The translations under genes were made by a program, and so were the position numbers. From an uncultured Prevotella sp. (lineage in GTDB: Bacteria > Bacteroidota > Bacteroidia > Bacteroidales > Bacteroidaceae), in NCBI GenBank assembly GCA_900554545.1, contig USHW01000004.1:23317-87316 (forward strand): a stretch of DNA of 64,000 nt, in the 5' to 3' direction. Shown piece after piece: positions 49,636 through 56,908 of this stretch; position 1 is the stretch's first letter; each line of letters opens with the position of its first letter. Under the pieces are notes generated by a model. It saw only the letters and a list, made by a program, of their open reading frames with translations, had not been told where the DNA came from and did not search any database.

Positions 49636-51093
49636 TCAGTTCTCCTTCCAGAATGACGGTGTGAAGAGAACGAGGACACTGAAAAATTCAAGACGTCCCA
49701 TCAGCATCAGTGCCGAACATATCCACTTGGCGGCGTCGGGCAGGATGCTCCATGACATAGTAGGGCCAATCTGTCCGCCGAAAGCCGGGCCTACGTTGCT
49801 TGCGCTGCTAATGGCTATAGTGATGGCGTTGGTGCTTTCTATGCCCATAAGCTGGAAGCAAAAGAATGCCGCAAGGCATGATATTCCGTACAGAGCGAGG
49901 AATACCAGCAGGGTGGCCTGCGCCTGGTGGGGTATTATCGAGTTGTTAAGCTTTACAGGAATTACGGCTCTCGGGTGTAGCAGGTGCTTGAATTCGTTGC
50001 GTATGATGCGTAGAAGCATTGCACCGCGGATGCATTTTATACCGCCGCTTGTGCTTCCTGCGCATGAACCGAACACCATACATATCGTCAGGGCTGTCCA
50101 TGTAACGTGGGGCCATAGCCCTGAGTCGGTGTTGAAAAGGCCGGTTGTCGATATGAATGAACTTACCTGGAACAACGCGTGGCGGAATGAATCGGCCACT
50201 GTTATGCCGTTCCGTGTCACCAGCATATACGTTATGAACAGTGTGCTTGCTGATATGACGCCGATGTAGAAGCGGAGTTCGGTGTCCTTTACGAACTCCT
50301 TTACCTTGCCCTTGAGCATCAGTATGTACAGCAGGGAGAAATTGATGCCGGAGATAATCATGAACACCGCAGCCGTGTAATCTATCGCAGCGGAATCGAA
50401 GAAGGCCATGCTTGCATTGTGGGTGGAGAACCCTCCTGTCGCAGCTATTGACATGGAGTAGTTTATACTGTCAAAAAAGCTCATGCCGAAAAGCCAGAAA
50501 CATGTGGCGCACGATGCCGTAATGAGCAGGTAAATGCCCCATATCCACTTGGCCGTGGTGCTAAGTCTCGGGTGCATCTTGCTCTTTATAGGGCCTGTGG
50601 CTTCTGCGGAGAACACCTTGACGTTACCTCCCACGAGCGACGGCAGTATGGCTATGGTGAAGAACATGATGCCTAAGCCGCCTATCCAGTGTGTCAGCGA
50701 GCGCCAGAAAAGCAGTCCGTGGGGCAGCGCCTCGACATCGTCTATTATGCTCGCGCCAGTCGTTGTGAAGCCCGACATTGTCTCGAAGAAGGCGTCAGTG
50801 TAGCTTGTCAGGTAGCCGCTGATGACGAACGGTAGCGCGCCAAGCGCACTGAACACCACCCACACGAGCGTAACCAAGAGGTAAGCCTCCCTTCGTCCCA
50901 TGCTGTTTTCTGCCTGATAGCCCTTGTATTTAAGCCCGATGGCCGCCATGGTTGTCACCGCTATGGTGATGAGGAACGCCGGTATGTCGTCTTCGTGGTA
51001 ATATATCGACACGGCAAGGCACGCCACCATCATGATTGCCTCTATGAAAAGCAGCGAGCCGATGACCTTGTAGACTAACTTGAAGTTTATCAT
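49636..51093 (-). CDS. trkH: Trk potassium uptake channel TrkH
   Basis: 485 residues, predominantly hydrophobic with four repeats of the M1-P-M2 type. Filter-like motifs include TMSGFTTTGAS (about residue 110), AATGGFSTHN (about 224), and GSCAGSTSGGIKCIRG (about 347). TrkH is the K+-translocating subunit; it pairs with TrkA, whose gene ends 9 bp upstream. ATG at 51093 is the family start. The operon order is dxs-trkA-trkH-manA on the minus strand. Confidence 0.95.
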   Translation of the reverse strand: MINFKLVYKVIGSLLFIEAIMMVACLAVSIYYHEDDIPAFLITIAVTTMAAIGLKYKGYQAENSMGRREAYLLVTLVWVVFSALGALPFVISGYLTSYTDAFFETMSGFTTTGASIIDDVEALPHGLLFWRSLTHWIGGLGIMFFTIAILPSLVGGNVKVFSAEATGPIKSKMHPRLSTTAKWIWGIYLLITASCATCFWLFGMSFFDSINYSMSIAATGGFSTHNASMAFFDSAAIDYTAAVFMIISGINFSLLYILMLKGKVKEFVKDTELRFYIGVISASTLFITYMLVTRNGITVADSFRHALFQVSSFISTTGLFNTDSGLWPHVTWTALTICMVFGSCAGSTSGGIKCIRGAMLLRIIRNEFKHLLHPRAVIPVKLNNSIIPHQAQATLLVFLALYGISCLAAFFCFQLMGIESTNAITIAISSASNVGPAFGGQIGPTMSWSILPDAAKWICSALMLMGRLEFFSVLVLFTPSFWKEN

Positions 51094-51102
51094 ACGAGCC
51101 GG

Positions 51103-52446
51103 TTAGATGAAGAATTTTTCGACTTTCGACATGTTTACGTTGTGGCAGAACACCACCACAATGTCGCCGGCTTCGATTTGCGAGCCTCCCGACACGAGGT
51201 GTCCTTCGCCATTGCGGACAAGCCCTCCGATGGTGGTTCCGTGCGGAAGGCCAAGCTCGAACACCTTTTTCTTTGTGACCTTTGAGCCTTCCTGTGCCGT
51301 AAATTCAGCCACATCGGCGTTCGCTGTCATAAGAAATCTTGTGTTCTTCACGTCCGAATCGAGCATCATCTGGTATATGTGGCTGGCCGCAATGGCCTTC
51401 TTGTTGATTATTGTGCCGATGTCCAGGCTCTCGGCCATCTTCACGTAGTCCATGTTTTCAACCATTGCGATGGTCTTGCGCACGCCCAACCGCTTGGCCG
51501 TTAGGCAGGCCAGGATGTTCGTCTCGGCGTTGCCGGTCAGGGCGACGAAGGCCTGCGTGTTCTTCACGCCTTCCTCGATGAGCAGAGGAATGTCGCGTCC
51601 GTCGCCGTTGATAACCATCACACGGTCGGTGTCTATCTGTTCGTTTATTTGCTCGCAACGGTGTTCGTCGGCCTCGATTATTTTCAATCCCATGTATTCG
51701 GGTATCATCTTTGACGCCCTTATGGCTGTGTTGCCGCCGCCCATCACCATGACGTTCTTTACGTCTACGTAGTGTTCCTTGCCTACTATTTTCCTTATAT
51801 AAGGTATGTAGTTGCGTGTTGTCATGAAGTAGGCCATGTCATATATCTTGAGCACATCGTCACCGCGCGGTATTATGGTGTCTTCGCCGCGTTTTACGGC
51901 TACGATGTGGTATGGCGATTCGGGCTTGCACAGTTCTTTCAGAGGCTCGTTCAGTATTTCGCACGTCTCCCTCAGCTTTATGCCGAGCATCACCAAGGCA
52001 CCGTTGTGCACGTCCCAGCGCTGGCGTACCCAGCTCATTTTAAGGCCGTTTACGATGTCTTGTGCCGCAAGGTTTTCGGGATATATCAGCGAGTCGATGC
52101 CTATTTTGGTGAAAAAGTCCTTCAGTTCCGGGTTCAGGAACTCGTAGTTGTTCACTTTGGCCACCGTTCTTTTCGCCCCGAGGCCTTTTGCAAGGATGCA
52201 GCTGTTCATGTTCATGTTCTCGTCTGGCGTAACGCCGATATACAAGTCGGCATTGCCGGTGCCGGCATCCTTGAATGCCTGTATGCTCGACGGTGACGCA
52301 TGGACGGTCATCAGGTCATAATCGCTGCTGATGCCGGCCAGCCTTTCTTCGTCCTCGTCTATCAAAACAATGTCCTGGTCGTTGCGCGACAGCAGTTTTG
52401 CCAGGTGTGTTCCTATTGCATAAGCTCCTGCAATGATTATTTTCAT
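51103..52446 (-). CDS. trkA: Trk potassium uptake regulator TrkA
   Basis: 447 residues with two RCK-N domains, each with a Rossmann dinucleotide loop: MKIIIAGAYAIGTHLAKLL at residue 1 and NVMVMGGGNTAIRASKM (about 231). Each is followed by a TrkA-C segment. It binds NAD(H)/ATP and gates TrkH. Gap to dxs 38 bp, gap to trkH 9 bp, so one operon. The first GAYAIG loop is the usual variant in Bacteroidota. Confidence 0.94.
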   Translation of the reverse strand: MKIIIAGAYAIGTHLAKLLSRNDQDIVLIDEDEERLAGISSDYDLMTVHASPSSIQAFKDAGTGNADLYIGVTPDENMNMNSCILAKGLGAKRTVAKVNNYEFLNPELKDFFTKIGIDSLIYPENLAAQDIVNGLKMSWVRQRWDVHNGALVMLGIKLRETCEILNEPLKELCKPESPYHIVAVKRGEDTIIPRGDDVLKIYDMAYFMTTRNYIPYIRKIVGKEHYVDVKNVMVMGGGNTAIRASKMIPEYMGLKIIEADEHRCEQINEQIDTDRVMVINGDGRDIPLLIEEGVKNTQAFVALTGNAETNILACLTAKRLGVRKTIAMVENMDYVKMAESLDIGTIINKKAIAASHIYQMMLDSDVKNTRFLMTANADVAEFTAQEGSKVTKKKVFELGLPHGTTIGGLVRNGEGHLVSGGSQIEAGDIVVVFCHNVNMSKVEKFFI

Positions 52447-52484
52447 GTTGTTCCTTGTTGTGTCTCTGTTGTTTGGAAAGAAGT

Positions 52485-54398
52485 TCAGGCGCCAGCCGCC
52501 TCTATTATCGCGGCGGTTATCGAGTCGGTGTCAATGCCGGTTATTCGGCGCAGTTCGTCTACGGTGCCGTGCTCAACGAAGTTGTCCGGCAGTCCGAGGC
52601 GTGTTATGCGGGGCGAAAAACCGTGGTCGGCCATCCATTCGAGCACGGCCGAACCGAAGCCGCCGGCGCGCACTCCGTCCTCAACGGTTACTATTTTGTC
52701 AAACCGGCGGCCTATTTCCTCAAGCAGGTTTTCGTCCAGCGGCTTGATGAAACGCATGTCGTAGTGTGCCACGTCGAGTCCGCTTACGGCCTCTTCCGCC
52801 TTCGTTATGGCTTCGGCGGTGCTGTTTCCGATAGGGCCTACTGTCAGTACGGCCACCTGCCTGCCGTCTTTCAGCCTGCGGCCTGTGCCTACCTTGATTT
52901 CCTCGAACGTGTTGCGCCAGTCCACGAGCACACCGCGTCCGCGCGGATACCTGATTACAAACGGCCCTTTACCGTCTAATTGGGCGGTGTACATCAGGTT
53001 GCGCAGTTCGTGCTCGTTCATCGGCGAGGCTATCGTGAGGTTGGGGACGGGGCGCAGCGCGGCAATGTCGAACTCGCCGTGGTGGGTCGCTCCGTCTTCG
53101 CCTACAAGTCCGGCGCGGTCAAGGCAGAGCACAACGGGCAGCCGCAATATGGCTACGTCGTGTATGATGTTGTCGTAGGCGCGCTGCGCGAACGAGCTGT
53201 ATATGTTGCAGAAGGGCAGCAGTCCGTCCTTCGCCATGCCTGCCGAGAAGGTCACCGCGTGGCCTTCGGCAATGCCTACGTCGAACGTCCGGTCGGGCAT
53301 GGCCTTCATCATGATGTTCATCGAGCATCCTGTGGGCATGGCCGGGGTCACTCCTACGATGCGCCCGTTGGCCTTGGCAAGCTCGAGAAGCGTCTCGCCG
53401 AACACCGTCTGGAACTTCGGCGGCACGCCCGTCTCGTCGGTAACGATGCGTTCCTCTGCGTCAATGTCGAAGCGTCCTGGCGCGTGCCATGCCGTAGGGT
53501 CTTTCTCGGCAGGGGGATAGCCGTGGCCTTTTATGGTGTGCAGGTGCAGCAGTTTCGGGCCTCTCATTTCCTTGAGCTGACGCAGTATGCGTACAAGCTC
53601 CTTCACGTTGTGCCCGTCAAAGGGGCCGAAGTATCTGATGTTAAGCCCCTCGAATATGTTTTGCTGGTGGCTGATGGCCGATTTCAGCGCGTTGTTCAGC
53701 CTTATGATGCCCTTGCGGCGGTCGTCGTTCAGGTAACCTTTTGAGTTGAGCCAGCGCGACGCCTTGAACCTCATGCGGTTGTAAGTCTCGTTGGTGTTCA
53801 GCTTGAGCAGTGCCTGTTTCAGCCCGCCCACGCTGCGGTCGATGCTCATGTTGTTGTCGTTGAGCACAATGAGCATGTCGTTGGGCGTGGTGGAGACGTT
53901 GTTCAGACCCTCGAAGGCCAGTCCTCCGCTCATGGCTCCGTCGCCTATCACGGCCACGACGTGCCTGTCGCCGTGCCCCGTTTTCTTTGCGGCTACGGCC
54001 ATGCCGAGTGCAGCCGAGATTGAGTTTGAGGCATGTCCGCACACGAACGAGTCGTATTCGCTCTCCAGAGGCGAGGGGAACGGCATGATGCCGTGCAGCT
54101 TGCGGTTTGTGCAGAAGCGCTCCTTGCGCCCCGTAAGTATCTTGTGTCCGTAAGCCTGGTGCCCCACGTCCCACACTATCCGGTCGTCGGGCGTATTGTA
54201 AACGTAGTGCAGCGCCACGGTAAGCTCAATCGTTCCCATGCTCGAAGCCATGTGCCCCGGGTTTACGGAAAGCTCTTTCAGGAGGTCGTCGCGCAGTTCC
54301 CTGCACAGTGCTGGCAGCTGTTCAACGTTCAGCTTTTTCAAGTCGGCAGGGTTTTGTATGTTGTTCAGGATATTAAATCCGCTTTTAGCTGCTTTCAT
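52485..54398 (-). CDS. dxs: 1-deoxy-D-xylulose-5-phosphate synthase
   Basis: 637 residues from ATG at 54398. First step of the MEP pathway from pyruvate and glyceraldehyde-3-phosphate, ThDP-dependent. Motifs: VNPGHMASSMGTIELTVALH (quoted in part, about residues 38-57), the ThDP/Mg motif IGDGAMSGGLAFEGLNN (about 158-174), NDNNMSIDRSVGGL (about 184-197), and the C-terminal DGATHHGEFDIAALR (about 427-441). The longer frame to 54662 includes AT-rich and repeat sequence upstream of the promoter, so it is rejected. Head of the dxs-trkA-trkH-manA operon. Confidence 0.95.
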   Translation of the reverse strand: MKAAKSGFNILNNIQNPADLKKLNVEQLPALCRELRDDLLKELSVNPGHMASSMGTIELTVALHYVYNTPDDRIVWDVGHQAYGHKILTGRKERFCTNRKLHGIMPFPSPLESEYDSFVCGHASNSISAALGMAVAAKKTGHGDRHVVAVIGDGAMSGGLAFEGLNNVSTTPNDMLIVLNDNNMSIDRSVGGLKQALLKLNTNETYNRMRFKASRWLNSKGYLNDDRRKGIIRLNNALKSAISHQQNIFEGLNIRYFGPFDGHNVKELVRILRQLKEMRGPKLLHLHTIKGHGYPPAEKDPTAWHAPGRFDIDAEERIVTDETGVPPKFQTVFGETLLELAKANGRIVGVTPAMPTGCSMNIMMKAMPDRTFDVGIAEGHAVTFSAGMAKDGLLPFCNIYSSFAQRAYDNIIHDVAILRLPVVLCLDRAGLVGEDGATHHGEFDIAALRPVPNLTIASPMNEHELRNLMYTAQLDGKGPFVIRYPRGRGVLVDWRNTFEEIKVGTGRRLKDGRQVAVLTVGPIGNSTAEAITKAEEAVSGLDVAHYDMRFIKPLDENLLEEIGRRFDKIVTVEDGVRAGGFGSAVLEWMADHGFSPRITRLGLPDNFVEHGTVDELRRITGIDTDSITAAIIEAAGA

Positions 54399-54418
54399 TG
54401 CATATATGAATATGAATG

Positions 54419-54449
54419 CAAAGGTAATGCAATTAAAGGAAAGTACAAA
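54419..54449 (-). promoter_or_regulatory. Promoter of the dxs operon
   Basis: -7 TACCTTTG at 54419-54426 and -33 TTTG at 54446-54449 with 19 bp between, minus strand; the ATG is 21 bp downstream. Full match to consensus. Confidence 0.75.
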
Positions 54450-54487
54450 ATAAAAATGAAGGAAAGACCCACCACCCAGCACCCCGA

Positions 54488-54522
54488 GACCCACCCCAGC
54501 CCTCCCGAAGGGAGGGAGCTTG
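54488..54522. repeat. CCCTCCC-type element, single arm (S12)
   Basis: GACCCACCCCAGCCCTCCC then GAAGGGAGGGAGCTTG. Same string as at 31923 and, inverted, at 11008. Only one arm is present here. Confidence 0.7.
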
Positions 54523-54639
54523 ATATGCTTTTGCTGATTGTTCGGGTGTATTCGGCCTATTAGCCCCATCAGTCCTATCGGCCTTATAAGCCCTATTTGC
54601 AGGTGGTTTGCTAACTGCTTGATTATTAGCGGTTTGTCA

Positions 54640-54726
54640 ATATGCCGTCTTTTAGCTTGCAAAAGGTGGCCTTTTAGCCGCTAAAAGACGGCCTTTTGCA
54701 AGCCAAAAAGCCACCTCTTGCAAAGC
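54640..54726. repeat. GGCC-type intergenic repeat array, locus R10
   Basis: Four units with 20-21-bp period: TATGCCGTCTTTTAGC, AAAAGGTGGCCTTTTAGCC, AAAAGACGGCCTTTTGCAAG, and CAAAAAGCCACCTCTTGCAA. Confidence 0.7.
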
Positions 54727-54782
54727 GGCCGGCTGCGCTTTGCATAAAAAACGTCAATAAGTCGATATTTTGATGGTTTTTG

Positions 54783-54813
54783 TTTGACTTGTCGTCATTT
54801 AGTGATAAATTTG
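54783..54813 (+). promoter_or_regulatory. Promoter of the TlpA-like gene
   Basis: -33 TTTG at 54783-54786 and -7 TAAATTTG at 54806-54813 with 19 bp between. The ATG is 31 bp downstream. Full match to consensus. Confidence 0.75.
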
Positions 54814-54844
54814 CATAACGTATTTAATCAAAACGCAATAGACA

Positions 54845-55924
54845 ATGAAGAAAATCTTAACCATTGCAGCCTTGCTCATCGGCCTGCTGCCGGTGAAGGC
54901 GCAAGACACGGCTTACAAAATCACGGGTACTGTCCCGGCGGATGTTAAGACGGTGTATCTCGGAGTGATGAACGCGCGCCAGCCCGTTGACAGCGCAACC
55001 GTAACAGGCGGAAAGTTCACGCTTGACGGCACGCTGCCGAAGGACGAAATAATGCTTATTGTCACAGGAAACTATTACCTGCCGGTGTTCAACGACGGTA
55101 CGCCCGTCGACCTCAACACTGTTGCGAAGACCTTTTCAGGTTCGGAACAGAACAAGAAAATGTACGATTATGACAACGAACTCTCTGTTTACACTGAGCA
55201 GCTCAATGCGGCGGTAATGGAATACCGTGCGGCCGCAGCTGACACTACGGCTGCCGGAAAGGCCAAGGCGGAGAGCCTTATGGCCAAGTGCGAGCAGCTT
55301 CAGAATGAGGTCGTGGCAAAGCAACTGGACATTGTGAAGGCCAATCAGGACAACCTTATACCTGTGTTTTTCATCAGCCAGCTGTATTACATGCTTGACT
55401 ACAACGAGCTGAAGGCGCTCATGTCCGAGACTGCTCCTTACTACAACCACCCTGCGATGGCGCGTGTAAAGGCTCAGCTCACGGCTCTTGAGAAGCGCAT
55501 GCCCGGCAAGATGTTCACCGACTTGTCGATGAACGACACCGAGGGACAGCCCCGGAAGCTTAGCGACTGGTGCGGAAAAGGCAACTATGTGCTGGTTGAT
55601 TTCTGGGCAAGCTGGTGCGGCCCGTGCCGTCAGGAGATGCCCAACGTTGTGGCGAACTATAAGAAATACCACGGAAAAGGCTTCGAGGTTGTTGGCGTTT
55701 CGTTTGACAACAAGGCCGAAGCGTGGAAAGCCGCAATCAAACAGATTGGCATGGAGTGGCCAAACATCAGCGACCTGAAGGGCTGGAAGTGTGCCGCCGC
55801 TCCTGTTTACGGCATCAACTCGATACCGGCCAACATCCTCCTCGACGGCGAAGGCAAGATTGTAGCCTCTGATTTGCGCGGCGAAGCCCTCGGCGAGAAG
55901 CTCAAGGAGATATATGGTTTTTGA
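54845..55924 (+). CDS. TlpA/ResA-like thiol-disulfide oxidoreductase with DUF4369
   Basis: 359 residues, periplasmic; signal peptide MKKILTIAALLIGLLPVKAQ. The N-terminal half (residues 25-210) is a DUF4369-type domain of beta strands and long helices. The C-terminal thioredoxin fold has the CGPC active site in VDFWASWCGPCRQEMP (Cys about residue 258). Such proteins reduce disulfides in the periplasm, for instance in cytochrome c maturation, and are abundant in Bacteroidota. No partner gene is next to it. It converges with hsp20, with S10 in between. Confidence 0.9.
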   Translation: MKKILTIAALLIGLLPVKAQDTAYKITGTVPADVKTVYLGVMNARQPVDSATVTGGKFTLDGTLPKDEIMLIVTGNYYLPVFNDGTPVDLNTVAKTFSGSEQNKKMYDYDNELSVYTEQLNAAVMEYRAAAADTTAAGKAKAESLMAKCEQLQNEVVAKQLDIVKANQDNLIPVFFISQLYYMLDYNELKALMSETAPYYNHPAMARVKAQLTALEKRMPGKMFTDLSMNDTEGQPRKLSDWCGKGNYVLVDFWASWCGPCRQEMPNVVANYKKYHGKGFEVVGVSFDNKAEAWKAAIKQIGMEWPNISDLKGWKCAAAPVYGINSIPANILLDGEGKIVASDLRGEALGEKLKEIYGF

Positions 55925-55930
55925 TTTTTA

Positions 55931-56191
55931 GAAGTTAAGGGAGTTGTCTCTGGAAGTTAAAGGAGTTAAAGAAGCTATCGCTCCCTGTGGTCGCTAAGAA
56001 ATTAAAGCCAAATGCCTTGCCGGTAAGAGAGGGTATAAACCCTGACTGCCAGCAAGGCATTTGGCTTTAACTTCTATAACTTCCTTAACTTCTTTAACTT
56101 CCAGCCATGCTATGTTTATCAACAAGGCATTTGGCTTTAACTTCTTAGCGACCGCAGGGAGCGATAACGTCTATAACTCCTTTAACTTCTA
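55931..56191. repeat. Compound low-complexity hairpin S10
   Basis: The longest of the family at 260 bp. GAAGTTAAGGGAGTT words (55931-55970) and GCTATCGCTCCCTGTGG on the left are matched by two right arms: AACTTCTATAACTTCC (56069-56103) and AGCGACCGCAGGGAGCGATAACG (56147-56169). ATTTGGCTTTAACTTCT occurs twice (56059 and 56129) as a 16-bp direct repeat. It looks like an element inserted into, or duplicated with, another element. Confidence 0.7.
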
Positions 56192-56195
56192 TCAA

Positions 56196-56621
56196 TTATC
56201 CTACCGTTATCTGCCTGACCACGTTCTGCTCTTCTTTCTTTATCTTGGGAAGAACCACTGTGAGCACGCCGTCAGCCACTTTGGCCGATATGTTGTTGCG
56301 GTCAACATCGTCGGGGAGTATCAGTGTCTGCTCGAACTTTGAGTAAGCGAACTCACGGCGCAGGTAATGCGCTTTTTTGTTATCCTCGTTGTGCTCCTTC
56401 TTGCTTTCCATCTTGATGTGCAGGTCACCCTCCTGGTTGAGGTGAACGTTGAAGTCTTCCTTCGTCATTCCCGGTGCTGCAACCTCCACTTCATAGTCAA
56501 CCGCGCTTTCCTTCACGTTTATTGCCGGTGCCGTAGCACTTGTACGGGGCATGAAGTCAGTGTCAAAGAAATCGTTGAATACGTCCGGTAACCAACTGTT
56601 TTTACGATTAACTGGTGTCAT
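56196..56621 (-). CDS. hsp20: Hsp20/alpha-crystallin family small heat-shock protein
   Basis: 141 residues. The alpha-crystallin domain spans about residues 35-130: NVKESAVDYEVEVAAPGMTKEDFNVHL, with the closing DGVLTVVLPKI and the IxV-like end VRQITVG. N-terminal arm NSWLPDVFNDFFDTDF is typical of Bacteroidota. It is an ATP-independent holdase chaperone. The gene is alone; a possible -7 box TACGTTTG lies at 56699-56706, and a 23-bp inverted repeat lies upstream of that. No CIRCE or sigma-32 box was recognised. Confidence 0.93.
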   Translation of the reverse strand: MTPVNRKNSWLPDVFNDFFDTDFMPRTSATAPAINVKESAVDYEVEVAAPGMTKEDFNVHLNQEGDLHIKMESKKEHNEDNKKAHYLRREFAYSKFEQTLILPDDVDRNNISAKVADGVLTVVLPKIKKEEQNVVRQITVG

Positions 56622-56698
56622 AATAATTGTCTCCTATTCATTAAATGTTATTTGTTAATTCTTCGTTTGCGGTTTCAAGCGTTGCTTTCCGCCTTCAC

Positions 56699-56706
56699 CA
56701 AACGTA
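56699..56706 (-). promoter_or_regulatory. Possible -7 box of hsp20
   Basis: TACGTTTG on the minus strand, 78 bp before the ATG. No -33 TTTG at the expected distance; the 23-bp palindrome at 56727-56778 begins there instead. Confidence 0.45.
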
Positions 56707-56726
56707 TTGCAAGTAATGTACCACTG

Positions 56727-56778
56727 CGCGTAATGCGCCAAATTGTCTTATGGGCAAGACATTTTGACGCATTACGCG
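56727..56778. repeat. 23-bp inverted repeat upstream of hsp20
   Basis: 56727-56749 pairs with 56756-56778 with 2 mismatches, around a 6-base loop. It contains CGCGTAATGCG. It may be an operator over the -33 region or simply a hairpin. It touches the next element (56779-56905) at its right end. Confidence 0.65.
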
Positions 56779-56905
56779 AATTGAGAATTGAGAGTTGAGG
56801 ATGGGGAATTATGATTACCTTATATATTTATTACGCTTCCGATGGCACTGCTCTAATAAATAAAGGTAATCATAATTCCCCATCCTCAACTCTCAATTCT
56901 CAATT
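56779..56905. repeat. 43-bp perfect low-complexity hairpin S11
   Basis: Left arm 56779-56821 (AATTGAGAATTGAGAGTTGAG, then ATGGGGAATTATGATTACCTT) and right arm 56863-56905 are exact reverse complements. The loop of about 41 bases starts TATATATTTATTA and ends TAATAAATA, which can add to the stem. It lies four bases from the stop of the downstream TonB-type receptor gene on the minus strand. Confidence 0.9.
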
Positions 56906-56908
56906 AAG

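Larger units (their letters stand above)
54399..54844. other. 446-bp divergent spacer between dxs and the TlpA-like gene
   Basis: Holds the dxs promoter (54419-54449), a CCCTCCC one-armed element (54488-54522), the R10 array (54640-54726), and the TlpA-like promoter (54783-54813). The stretch 54525-54625 carries TTGCTGATTG and CAGTCC/CCTATCGGCC words of no clear type. No gene is seen. Confidence 0.55.

Noticed and set aside
52485..54662. Longer dxs frame (725 residues)
   Set aside because: The extra N-terminus reads through AT-rich and CCCTCCC repeat sequence, and the full dxs promoter lies inside it. ATG at 54398 gives the family start.
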